From Chitinophaga vietnamensis (lineage in GTDB: Bacteria > Bacteroidota > Bacteroidia > Chitinophagales > Chitinophagaceae): a stretch of 64,000 nucleotides of DNA. The stretch spans positions 558,001 to 622,000 of the forward strand of contig NZ_CABHMS010000003.1 of assembly GCF_902167635.1 (NCBI RefSeq), in the 5' to 3' direction. This document shows positions 52,214-63,900 of the stretch, piece by piece; the first letter of the stretch is position 1; the number at the start of each line of letters is the position of its first letter. Under the pieces are notes generated by a model that worked only from the letters and a program-made list of their open reading frames with translations, was not told where the DNA came from and ran no database searches. The position numbers were made by a program, and so were the translations under genes.

Positions 52214-54472
52214 TCAATATACAATTATCTCATCCGCAAATAGAAATCCCTTCTGTGCATTCTTCGCATGAACCCTGATGTAGCGGGCTTTGTAGCCGCT
52301 GAGGCGGAACTTGAAATCCTTGAATGACAAGGCAGCATCTGTAACAGGAATATCGTTATCTACCTGCTGTACTTTTTTGAAATGGGTGCCGTCGTCCGAT
52401 ACCAGCACTTCCACGAAGGCCGGCATGTACACGCCCGGGCCGGTGAGCTGCATGAAACCAACAGAGAGGCTTTGCAGGTCTTCTGCCTGATCCAGGTCGA
52501 TCGTAACATCCATATCGGCGTTCACGAAACCTTGCCACTGGCCATCGTTATAGGTAAGTGAGCCACGGTAACCATTGACGAGGGTGGCTTCTTTTTGTGC
52601 CGGATAGCTCTTGCTCCAGGGCTGATGGTAGATCACTTTTTTGCCGATGGCTTTGTGGTCGTCTACCTGGAGTACAACCGGTTTGCCAGGCATCGTGGTA
52701 TCTTTGAAGATGGCTGCGGTGACGGTAGCAGTGCCTTTCACCTCAAAACGGCCCTGGTAAAGGGTGGAGCGGTTGTTGGGCGTGCTGCCATCCAGGGTGT
52801 AGCGGATCTCAGGCTGATATTGTTCCGTGCTGAAAGTGATCGCAGTAGTATGATTTGCGTGATCGATCTCCGGATGGATAGTGAGGCTATACGAAGGACG
52901 ATAATAATTTACGTTTAGCCGTTGGAGTAGCCGGTAATGCGATTGCAGTCTCTTATGAAAATCTTCATAATTTTTGCGCAGGGTATCGGACCATACGACC
53001 TCTGAAAGTGCCAGTACGCGCGGATAGGCCATGTATTCCAGGTGATAGGAATTGGGAATGTATTCTGTCCAGATGTTAGCCTGCGCTCCCAGTACATGCG
53101 CTGCCGCTGCGGCGCCGCGCAGTTCGGCGGGCACGGGCTCATAGCTGTAAACTTTTTCTGTGGGCAGGTAGCCGCCGATGGCTTCAGGCTGTGTAACAGG
53201 ATCGGCCTGATAGCTATCGAAGTAGCAATAGTTGCCCGGCGTCATGATCACATCATGGCCTTGCTTTGCAGCGGCCACGCCGCCGGCTTCCCCGCGCCAC
53301 GACATCACCGTAGCGGCAGGAGCGAGGCCGCCCTCCAGTATTTCATCCCAGCCGAGCAGGCGGCGGTGATGCGCCAGCAGGAATTTTTCCATGCGACGAA
53401 CGGCATAACTTTGCAGCTCTTCTTCATCTTTCAGATGTTCTGTGCGGATACGCTGCTGGCATTTGGGGCAGATCTTCCAGCTTTTCTTGCTGGCTTCATC
53501 ACCACCGATATGGATATACGAAGAAGGGAAGATATCCATCACTTCCAGCAATACGTTTTCCAGAAAGGTGAAGGTGGAATCGTTGCCAATACAAAACTCT
53601 GAATTTTTATAAGGCACACCGGAGCAAGACAGTTCGGGATACACGGCCAGCACCTCTTCGGAGTGACCGGGCATCTCGATCTCGGGAATCACGGTGATGC
53701 CGCGCTGTGCCGCATAGGCAACGATATCGCGGGCTTCGTTCTGTGTGTAGTAGCCGCCATATGCATTGGGGTCGCCTTCCTGCGAATAGCGGCGGCCATT
53801 GTTCCACCAGGATTTCCAGTTGGCGGCCGTGCGCCATGCTGCTTGTTGCGTGAGCGCCGGATATTTTTTGATCTGCAAGCGCCAGCCAGCGCCATCTACA
53901 AGATGCCAGTGGAAAGTGTTCATATGATAAAGCGCCATCAGATCGATGAAACGCTTGATATAAGCGGCCGGGAAGAAATTACGCGATACGTCGAGATGCA
54001 CGCCGCGATAGCCAAAGCGGGGATGATCCACGATATCGGCGCAAGGCAGTTTCGATGGATCTGGTTGCAGCAGGATCAGTTGCAGGAGCGACTGCATACC
54101 ATTGACCGCGCCTGCATGCGTGCGCGCCGAGACATAGATATTCGTTGGCGTGATCTTTAGCTGATAGCCGTCAGCATCGGGGATACTGTTCAGCGTGGCA
54201 GGGATGAACGCGATGCTGTTTGCCGGCAGCACCTTCTTGCCGCCTGGCAAGGGTTTGGGCAGATGCGCTGCATCTGTGAAAAGCGTAGCTACGTCTTTGA
54301 AAATGGACGGTGCATACACACGGGTATGTGAGGTCATTTCAAAAACGCCCTTGCCAGGTGTGATCGCAACAGGGCGGGGGATCAGGTCGAGATTGCCGGA
54401 TTGCTGTGCCAGTGCGGATAAGGCGAGACTGGTCATCAACAGTAATAATATACCGCTAAAACGTTTAAACAT
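52214..54472 (-). CDS. Beta-N-acetylhexosaminidase, GH20
   Basis: A 752-residue exported hydrolase that removes terminal GlcNAc or GalNAc from chitin fragments or glycans. The signal peptide ends ALSALAQ. A GH20b domain precedes the barrel, which has HWHLVDGAGWRLQIKKYP, EIEMPGHSEEVLA and the catalytic pair in HIGGDEASKK (Asp325, Glu326). After the barrel, a chitobiase-like C-terminal domain (EIRYTLDGSTPNN) and a discoidin-like sandwich follow. A chitin role fits a Chitinophaga-like host. Confidence 0.94.
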   Translation of the reverse strand: MFKRFSGILLLLMTSLALSALAQQSGNLDLIPRPVAITPGKGVFEMTSHTRVYAPSIFKDVATLFTDAAHLPKPLPGGKKVLPANSIAFIPATLNSIPDADGYQLKITPTNIYVSARTHAGAVNGMQSLLQLILLQPDPSKLPCADIVDHPRFGYRGVHLDVSRNFFPAAYIKRFIDLMALYHMNTFHWHLVDGAGWRLQIKKYPALTQQAAWRTAANWKSWWNNGRRYSQEGDPNAYGGYYTQNEARDIVAYAAQRGITVIPEIEMPGHSEEVLAVYPELSCSGVPYKNSEFCIGNDSTFTFLENVLLEVMDIFPSSYIHIGGDEASKKSWKICPKCQQRIRTEHLKDEEELQSYAVRRMEKFLLAHHRRLLGWDEILEGGLAPAATVMSWRGEAGGVAAAKQGHDVIMTPGNYCYFDSYQADPVTQPEAIGGYLPTEKVYSYEPVPAELRGAAAAAHVLGAQANIWTEYIPNSYHLEYMAYPRVLALSEVVWSDTLRKNYEDFHKRLQSHYRLLQRLNVNYYRPSYSLTIHPEIDHANHTTAITFSTEQYQPEIRYTLDGSTPNNRSTLYQGRFEVKGTATVTAAIFKDTTMPGKPVVLQVDDHKAIGKKVIYHQPWSKSYPAQKEATLVNGYRGSLTYNDGQWQGFVNADMDVTIDLDQAEDLQSLSVGFMQLTGPGVYMPAFVEVLVSDDGTHFKKVQQVDNDIPVTDAALSFKDFKFRLSGYKARYIRVHAKNAQKGFLFADEIIVY

Positions 54473-54483
54473 GGGGGTAAAAT

Positions 54484-54517
54484 AAAAAATGTCCTGTGAA
54501 GGCAGGACATTTTTTTT
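54484..54517 (-). terminator. Terminator of the 54.5-kb small gene
   Basis: AATGTCCTG pairs with CAGGACATT around a 6-base loop with A and T runs on either side. It lies between the small gene and the GH20 gene on the minus strand. Confidence 0.88.
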
Positions 54518-54538
54518 ACCAAGGGCGTGTGAGCCGTA

Positions 54539-54832
54539 TTATTTTGATTTCAATTTGCGGATCATATCTTCGGAGATATCTTCTGCATACGCGCCATAGC
54601 CGTGCATCAGCACACCTTTCTTTCCGGATTTCGTTTCGATGGCGTATACGATGGCTTCGTCGCCTGGATCGGTATTACCTTCGAAGCGATAGGTTTCAAC
54701 GATCTCGAAATCCTGCGGCTTTATTTTCTCTTCATTCATCTGAATGCAGTCGAACTGCATATTGAAGTCGGCGGTATAACCGCGCAGGCGCAGGTCTTGC
54801 AGGGCTGCTGTTACAGTATCATACACTTTCAT
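54539..54832 (-). CDS. Small conserved Bacteroidota protein
   Basis: A 97-residue protein of a family often labelled 'phosphoribosylpyrophosphate synthetase' in databases, although it has none of that enzyme's motifs. It opens YDTVTAALQDLRLRGYTADF and has EIVETYRFEGNTDPGDEAIV and GVLMHGYGAYAEDIS. It looks like a compact alpha/beta fold. I regard the function as unknown. The frame has an upstream ATG at 54841; ATG 54832 (MKVYDTV) is the better start. It lies downstream of the giant adhesin gene, behind its terminator. Confidence 0.8.
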   Translation of the reverse strand: MKVYDTVTAALQDLRLRGYTADFNMQFDCIQMNEEKIKPQDFEIVETYRFEGNTDPGDEAIVYAIETKSGKKGVLMHGYGAYAEDISEDMIRKLKSK

Positions 54833-54871
54833 AAGAATCATATTTCCGTTTCAAGATAGTGAAATAAAAAT

Positions 54872-54910
54872 AAAAAAAGATGCCGGCCTGTTGAACAGAC
54901 CGGCATCTTC
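54872..54910 (-). terminator. Terminator of the giant adhesin gene
   Basis: AAGATGCCGG and CCGGCATCTT pair with an inner CTGT/ACAG stem; seven T follow on the minus strand. It is 14 bp after the stop. Confidence 0.93.
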
Positions 54911-54923
54911 TTACATCGATATT

Positions 54924-57900
54924 TTATCGGATCACTGTTACTTCGCCTTTCAGCACATTGGCGTTGCCGCCAGCAGATTTCTTGTAAGTGAGCCACCATA
55001 CGTAGGTGCCTACTTCTACCGGCCGGCCTTTGTAGGTGCCGTCCCATCCTCTGTGTTGATCGTCGGACATGAAGATCAGCTCACCCCAGCGGTTGAATAC
55101 GCGCAGTTCGTAGCTGTACATCGGTCCGCGTACAATGGGCCTGAACACATCGTTACGTCCGTCGCCATTCGGTGAGAAGGCGTTGGGGAACTGTGGTTTC
55201 GGATCGCACTGTACGAAGGCTACGGTGATGTTATCAGTAGCGCTGCCGCAATCGTTGAATACGGTTACGGTGTAGGTACCGCCTTCTGTTACGTTGAGTG
55301 TTGGTGAAGAAGAACCGTTATCCCAACGTACACCGGTGATGCCGCCGCCTTCTGCGTGGAGCACGAGTGTTTCGCCTTTACACATAGTGGTGTCGGGGCC
55401 GAGGTCGATCTTCGGTAATCCGGTGACGTTCACTTTCACGCTGTCCATCATCACGCGTTGGCAGAACCGATCCATGACGGCGAGTTTGTAGTTGCCGGCC
55501 TGGGTGATCTGTTTCACCGGGTTAGGATCGCCATCGTTCCAGAGGTAGGACACGGCGTCCGGCGTGGTTCCATCGAGTGTTACCATGGCGCCAGGGCAGA
55601 TGTTGCGGTCTGGTCCGAGGTCTACTTTGATGCCAGGTTTCAGTCTTACGTTCACGGTATCTTTCACCACGCAATTATCTCTGCTTACAGCTACCCAGTA
55701 TCCGCCTGGTTTGTTCACCACGATAGAGTTGGTGGTTTCGCCGGTCTGCCACTGGATACGTCCGCCATTGGAGTTCACGGTGAGCATCACTGACTGGTCA
55801 GGGCAGATCGCAGTGTCGCGGCTCAGGCTAATGTCTGGTGGCGGGTTCACGCTTACTTTCACGGTATCGATCGTGATACATCCGCTCTTCGTTACTTTCA
55901 CCCAGAACTGATCCTGTGTGCCTACGAGGATGGATGAGGTAGTAGCGCCATTGCTCCAGAGGTAGGTAGCGCCGTTTACATAAGCATCCAGTTTCACGGT
56001 CTGGCCGCGGCAGATGGTGGTATCAGGGATCACTACCAGCGGCGTAGGCACGAGGCTTACGTGGATAGAATCGGTGGTAGAACATTCGCCATTGCTGACG
56101 TTCACCCAGTAGGTACCCGCCTGTGTGATGTTGATGCGTTGCGTTGTTTCGCCGGTAGACCATTTGATCGGGTAGGCGAAGTTGGCTGCACCTGCATCGA
56201 GCACAAGGCTGTTGCCGCCGCAGATGGTGGTATCGTTGCCGAGGTGCACCACTGGTTTCTGGTTGTATTTCAGGTTGTAGGTCATCGTATCAGAAGAGCA
56301 ACCGGTGTTGCCGTCTGTTATGATGAAGGATGCGCTGGTGGCGCCGTTCAGGTTGAACACATTGCTGTTCTTCGTGATCGGCAGGCCGGTGACTGCGTTG
56401 GCAGGTGTTACGGCTACAAGCGTGAAGCTTGGCAGCGATACGTCGCCTACCGGTTGCAGGGCCACTCTCGGGTTATCGGAGCAGTTCACCGGCAGGGTAG
56501 CGTTGAGCTGCGGTTTCGCACAAGGCTTGATGATCACACGTTGTATCACGTCGTTGGCTTTGTTGCCGCAAGCGTCGGTGATGGTCCATCTCCTTATAAT
56601 CGTATAGCCGTTACAGATATCTTTCACGAACGGATCTTCGCTGTAGATTGCACGTTTCGGGAAGGTGCCATCGCAGTTGTCGGTAGCGTTGAGCACCGGT
56701 GGTGCAGGTATCTGATCCTGGCAGTAGATCACTACATCGGCAGGCGCTGGCTCGATCACAGGACGGGTGGTGTCTTTCACGGTGATCATCTGTCTGATAG
56801 AAGTAGCGTTGCCGCAAGCGTCGGTAGCGGTCCAGGTGCGGATGATGCGGTAGTTACTGCTGCAATCGCCCGGTATCTGTTCTTTCACGGTAGAGCGGGT
56901 GAAGCTCAGGCCGTTGCCGATGCTGCTGCAATTATCTGATACTGCTACATTGAGGGCAGGAGCAGGAATCGCGTCGCAGCTCACGGTGGTATCTGCCGGA
57001 GGCAGTACAGTAAACACTGGTCTGGTGGTATCCTGCACGGTGATCACCTGTTGCATGAAGGATCTGTTACCGCAATCGTCGGTGGCAGTCCAGCTGCGGA
57101 TTTCCTGGTACTGGTTTGCACAAGGTGCACCTGGTACTTTCACGGTTCTGGTGTTGGTGAGCACCTGTACGTTGCCGCTGCAATTGTCGGAGGCAGTGAT
57201 CTGCGGCCATCCCGGCACTTTGTCGCAATCCACGGTGGTGTCTTTCGGCGCAGGCATAGAGAACACTGGTTTGGTGGTATCCTGTACACGGATGATCTGT
57301 TGTACAGCCCTGGCATTGCCGCATTGATCGAAGGCCGTCCATTTACGGAAGATGAGGTAGTTGCTGGCGCAATTGTTCGCGCTGTGCGCCACGGAATCTT
57401 TCGGTGTAACGGTGATGATGCCAGGCGTACAGTTGTCGGTAGCCGTGAGGTTCATGCCGTTCGGTACCTTGTCGCAATCTACGGTGGTATCCGCTGGTGT
57501 GCTCATGTTGAAGACAGGCGCGGTCATATCTTTCACCGTGATCACCTGTGTGAGCGTTACGCCGGTGTTGCAGGCGTCTTTGGCGGTCCAGGTGCGGATC
57601 AGCTGATAGTTGCTGCTGCAGGCGCCTGGTATATCTTTCCTTACTTCTACCACTGGTATGATGATATCTCCGGCACAATCATCTGTTGCGGTCATGCTTA
57701 CCTGTGCGGGTACTTTATCACAATCTACCAGGGTATCGGCAGGAGCGGCTGTTTTGAATACAGGCGCTTTGGTATCTGTTACGGTGATGGTTTGTGAAGC
57801 CGTTACGGTGAATCCGCATCTGTCGGCGGCTGTCCATGTACGCGTGATAGTGGTGTTACATGGAGAGTTCACAGTAGTGACATCGTTGTAAGTGATGGTC

Positions 57901-60900
57901 AGCGGCACGTTGTTGTAAGGTGCGTGGCTGAACACTGGCGTACCGAACATGGTGGTGTAGTCGGCGCCTCTTACGCATTCGGTGGTGAAGGAAGCAGGGG
58001 TGCTTACTACTACCGGCGCTTTGAGCACCACGGTGATCTTCACCACGTTGCTGGCGTTGTTGATGCATGCGCCGGAAGTTACCAGTCTTCTGAACCAGGT
58101 GTCTTGTGTAAGTGTGCCTGGCTGATAGGTATCATTTACGGCGCCGTTGATGTTGGTGAAAGTGCCGTTAGCGCTGGTGCTTTGCTGCCACTGATAAGTG
58201 TAGTTGCTGTTGCCTCCGCTCAGGGTGCTGCCGCTGAGGGCTGCAGGCGTTTCGGAAGCACATACGGTTTGATCAGCCGTGATGTTGTTGCCCAGTATGG
58301 GTTTGCGGTTGATCAGCGTTACGCTGGAAGTAGTGGTGGCGCACACGCCGTTGCTCACTACCCAGTTGAGCTGGGCGGTTTCGCCGGCTGGCACGTTGAT
58401 GATTGCTTTCGGATCGTTTACGTTGCTGATGGTGATCAGGCTGGCGTTAGCGCTGGTGATGGTCCAGAGGCCTTTCGCGCCTGGCACGCCCGGTGCGCTG
58501 GCATTCATAGTGAAGGCGGCCTGGTCGCAATGTTCCTGGTTGCTGCCGGCATTGGCGGGCGCCGGTGTCATGTAGTTGATAAGTGTTACATCATCCCATG
58601 TAGCGGAGCAGGAGCCGTTGGTGATGGTCCAGCGCAGGGTAACGGTGTCGCCTATATTAACATTCACGCCTGTTTTAGGATCGTTGATCTGTCTGATGAT
58701 GGCATTACCTTTTACAAGGGACCAGAAACCTTTACCGGAGGCCACGCTGGGCGGATCGGCCTTCATGATGAAGTCGGCCGTGCTGCTGCACAACTGTTGG
58801 TCAGGGCCGGCTTTGGCGTTATCGGCCTGTTGGTAATTGATGAGGGTTACTACGCTGCTGGTGCTGGCGCAGGTACCGTTGGTGATGGTCCATTTCAGGA
58901 TCACGGTGTCGCCGATAGGCACGGTGACTGCGCTGGCCGGGTTGTTGGGCGATTTGATGACCGCGCGTCCCGGGATGCGGCTGATATCTGTCCAGGTGCC
59001 GATGGCGCTGGAAGATCCGGTATTGTTGGCTGCCATGATGAAGTCGGCAGTGCTGTTACATTTTTCCTGGTCAGGGCCGGCAGCAGCGGTGTTTGCCTGT
59101 TGGTAATTGATGAGGGTCACTACGCTGCTGGTGCTGGCGCATACGCCGTTGGTGATGGTCCATTTCAGGATCACGGTATCGCCGATTGGTACGGTCACTG
59201 CGGTGGCCGGGTTGTTGGGCGATTTGATGGTCGCTCTTCCTGGTATGCGACTGATGTCTGTCCAGGCGCCGATGGCCGTAGGCACGCCAGGCGCGTTCGC
59301 TGCCATGATGAAGTCGGCTGTTTGGTTACACAGTCGCTGATCTGGTCCGGCATTAGCATTGGCGGCGAGGGCGTAGTTGGTGAGCAGTACGCTGTCGGTG
59401 GTCGCGATGCAGGTGCCGTTGGAGATGGTCCATTTCAGTGTTACTGCGGCGCCGGCAGGAACGGTAACGCCGGTGGCGGCGTTGTGGATGTCTGCGATCA
59501 CTACGCCAGGAGCGGAGCCGGAGATGGTCCAGGTGCCGATGGCGCCAAATTCAACCGGTGCGTTGGCTTTCATGGTGAAGGCAGCATTGTTACATTGTGC
59601 TTGTGCAGGGCCAGCGACGGCTTTCGCAGGCATTTTGTAACTGGTGAGCCTTACAGTATCATAATTGCTCGCTGCACAGGCGCTGTTGGCGATACTCCAT
59701 TTGAAGAGTACGGTGCTGCCGGCAGGGATGGTTACAGCTGTTTTCGGATTGTGAATGTCCGCGATGGTAACGCCCGTCGCCGGAGATGCCGTCCAGGTGC
59801 CGACTGCGCCGTATTCTGTCGGAGCGGTGGCATTCATGGTGAAGGTGTTGATATCACAAGCTTTCTGTGCGGTGCCTGCACTTCTCATCACTGGTTTGAT
59901 GTAGCTGGTGATCTTCACTGTATCCACTTGAGAGGCGGCGCATACCGGGTTGGTGATGCTCCAGGTGAATACCACGGAGCTGCCTGCCGGGATGGTGACG
60001 CTTGTTTTCGGATCATTTACATTACCGATGATAACGCCGGCGGCCGGAGATGCAGACCAGGTACCAATCGCGCCGAATTCTGTCGGAGCGGTGGCATTCA
60101 TCGTGAAGGTAGTGATATCGCAGGCTTCCTGGTTGGAGCCGGCCTTCCTCACTACTGGTTTGATGTAGCTGGTAATCCTGACGGTATCTGTTTTATCAGC
60201 GGCACATACCGGGTTGGTGATGGTCCAGGTGAATACCACGGAGCTGCCTGCCGGAATGGTTACAGATGTTTTCGGATCGTTCGCATTGGCGATGGTAACA
60301 CCGGTGGCCGGAGAAGCTGTCCAGGTGCCGATGGCGCCATATTCAGCAGGTTTCTCGGCATTCATGGTGAAGGTAGTGATATCACAAGCTTGCTGGTTGC
60401 TGCCTGCGTCTCTTACCACTGGTTTGATATAGCTGGTGATCTTCACAGAATCTTTTCTATCCGCAGAACATACCGGGTTGGAGATGGTCCAGGTGAATAC
60501 CACGGTGCTGCCGGCCGGTATGGTCACAGACGTTTTCGGATCGTTTTTGTTGACGATGGTAACGCCGGTAGCCGGAGAAGCCGTCCAGGTGCCGATGGCG
60601 CCGAACTCGGTCGGTGGCAGGGCATTCATGGTGAAGGTAGTGATGTCGCAAGCTTGCTGACTGCTACCTGCATTTTGATAAGACGGTTTGATGTAGTTGA
60701 TGATATGAACCGTATCTACCCCGTTAGCGGCGCATTTCGGATTCGTGATGGTCCATGTGAATTTCACATCGCTGCCTGCCGGAACGGTTACAGACGTTTT
60801 TGGATTGTGAATATCGACGATCGTTACGCCGGCGGCAGGGTTTGCGGTCCAGGTACCGATGGCGCCAAACTCCGTAGGTGCGTTGGCGTTCATGTTGAAG

Positions 60901-63900
60901 GTAGTCTGGTTACAAACTTCCTGTTTGGTACCTGCGCTTTGTTTAGCTGGAGTTACATAGTTGATGATATGTACGGTGTCAGCACCTGTCGCCGCACAGA
61001 TCGGGTTAGTGATGGTCCAGGTGAACTTCACATCACTGCCGGCTGGTACGGTTACGGTTGTTTTCGGATTGTGCGTATCCGTGATCGTCACACCAGTGGC
61101 CGGATTCGCGGTCCAGGTACCAATCGCGCCAAACTCCGTAGGTGCGTTGGCGTTCATGGTGAAGGTGGTCTGGTTGCAGACTTCCTGTTTAGTGCCCGCG
61201 CTTTGTTTGGCGGGTGTTACATAGTTGATAATGTGCACCGTATCAGCCCCTACAGCAGCGCAGATCGGGTTGGTGATGGTCCAGGTGAATCTTACATCGC
61301 TGCCTGCTGGTACAGTTACGGTTGTTTTTGGATTGTGAATATCCGTGATGGTAACGCCAGTAGTTACGTTGGAAGTCCATGTACCGATCGCGCCAAACTC
61401 GGTAGGAGCGCCGGCGTTCATGGTAAAGGTAGTTTGGTTACAAACTTCCTGTTTAGTACCTGCGCTTTGTTTGGCTGGTGTTACATAGTTAATGATATGC
61501 ACCGTATCTGCACCATTGGCAGCACATTTCGGGTTGCTGATAGTCCATGTGAATTTCACATCGCTGCCAGCAGGAACGGTTACCGTTGTTTTCGGATTGT
61601 GTATATCTGTGATGGTAACGCCAGTGGTCACATCCGAGGTCCATGTACCAATCGCGCCAAACTCGGTAGGTGCGTTGGCGTTCATGGTGAAGGATGTTTG
61701 GTTACAAACCTCCTGTTTGCTGCCTGCACCTTGTTTGGCCGGCGTTACATAGTTAATGATATGAACGGTGTCGGCACCTACTGCTGCGCAGATCGGGTTA
61801 GTGATGGTCCATGTGAATCTTACATCGCTGCCAGCAGGAACAGTTACGGTTGTTTTCGGATTGTGAATATCCGTGATGGTAACGCCAGTAGTTACATTTG
61901 AAGTCCATGTGCCAATTGCGCCAAACTCGGTAGGAGTGCCGGCGTTCATGGTAAAGGTAGTTTGGTTACAAACTTCCTGTTTAGTACCTGCGCTTTGTTT
62001 GGCCGGTGTTACATAGTTAATGATATGTACGGTGTCAGCACCTACAGCAGCGCAGATCGGGTTCGTGATGGTCCATGTGAATTTCACATCGCTGCCAGCT
62101 GGAACGGTTACGGTTGTTTTCGGATTGTGAGTATCCGTGATGGTAACGCCAGTGGTTACGTTCGCAGTCCATGTACCAATCGCGCCAAACTCCGTAGGAG
62201 CATTGGCGTTCATGGTGAAGGTAGTTTGGTTACAAACTTCCTGTTTGCTGCCTGCGCCTTGTTTGGCTGGTGTTACATAGTTGATGATATGTACGGTGTC
62301 AGCTCCGTTGGCGGCGCATTTCGGGTTAGTAATGGTCCATGTGAATTTCACATCGCTGCCAGCAGGAACGGTTACCGTTGTTTTCGGATTGTGTATATCC
62401 GTGATGGTAACGCCAGTAGTTACGTTTGAAGTCCATGTACCAATCGCGCCAAATTCAGTAGGAGCGTTGGCGTTCATGGTGAAGGATGTTTGGTTACAAA
62501 CTTCCTGTTTGCTGCCCGCGCTTTGTTTGGCCGGTGTTACATAGTTAATGATATGCACCGTATCAGCACCTACAGCAGCACAGATCGGGTTAGTGATGGT
62601 CCATGTGAATTTCACATCACTGCCGGCTGGTACAGTTACGGTTGTTTTAGGATTGTGTATATCCGTAATGGTAACGCCAGTGGTCACATTCGCAGTCCAT
62701 GTACCGATAGCGCCAAACTCCGTAGGTGCGTTAGCGTTCATGGTGAAGGATGTTTGGTTACAAACTTCCTGTTTAGTACCTGCGCTTTGTTTGGCTGGTG
62801 TTACATAGTTGATGATATGCACCGTATCGGCCCCTACTGCTGCGCAGATCGGGTTAGTGATGGTCCATGTGAATTTCACATCGCTGCCAGCCGGAACGGT
62901 TACGGTTGTTTTAGGATTGTGTATATCCGTAATGGTAACGCCAGTGGTTACGTTCGCAGTCCATGTACCAATCGCGCCAAACTCGGTAGGAGCGTTGGCG
63001 TTCATGGTGAAGGATGTCTGGTTACAAACTTCCTGTTTGCTGCCTGCACCTTGTTTGGCTGGTGTTACATAGTTAATGATATGTACGGTGTCAGCTCCGT
63101 TGGCGGCGCATTTCGGGTTAGTGATAGTCCAGGTGAATTTCACATCGCTGCCGGCAGGAACGGTTACCGTTGTTTTTGGATTGTGTATATCCGTGATAGT
63201 AACGCCAGTGGTTACGTTTGAAGTCCATGTACCAATTGCGCCAAACTCGGTAGGAGCGCCGGCGTTCATGGTGAAGGTAGTTTGGTTACAAACTTCCTGT
63301 TTGCTGCCCGCAGTTTGTTTGGCTGGTGTTACATAGTTAATGATATGCACCGTATCTGCACCATTGGCGGCACATTTCGGGTTGCTAATAGTCCATGTGA
63401 ATTTCACATCGCTGCCAGCAGGAACGGTTACCGTTGTTTTCGGATTGTGTATATCTGTGATGGTAACGCCAGTAGTTACATCCGAGGTCCATGTACCAAT
63501 TGCGCCAAACTCGGTAGGTGCGTTGGCGTTCATGGTGAAGGATGTTTGGTTACAAACCTCCTGTTTGCTGCCTGCACCTTGTTTGGCCGGCGTTACATAG
63601 TTAATGATATGAACGGTGTCGGCACCTACTGCTGCGCAGATCGGGTTAGTGATGGTCCATGTGAATCTTACATCGCTACCGGCAGGAACAGTTACGGTTG
63701 TTTTCGGATTGTGAATATCCGTGATGGTAACGCCAGTAGTTACGTTTGAAGTCCATGTACCAATTGCACCAAACTCGGTAGGAGCGTTGGCATTCATGGT
63801 GAAGGATGTTTGGTTACAAACTTCCTGTTTGCTGCCTGCGCCTTGTTTGGCTGGTGTTACATAGTTAATGATATGCACCGTATCAGCTCCGTTGGCGGCG

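Noticed and set aside
57924-61901. A 1325-codon open frame on the plus strand opposite the adhesin
   Set aside because: It is the mirror of the 264-bp repeats: a stop-free antisense frame is copied with every unit. The minus frame has clear domains and a sorting signal, so this is a shadow.
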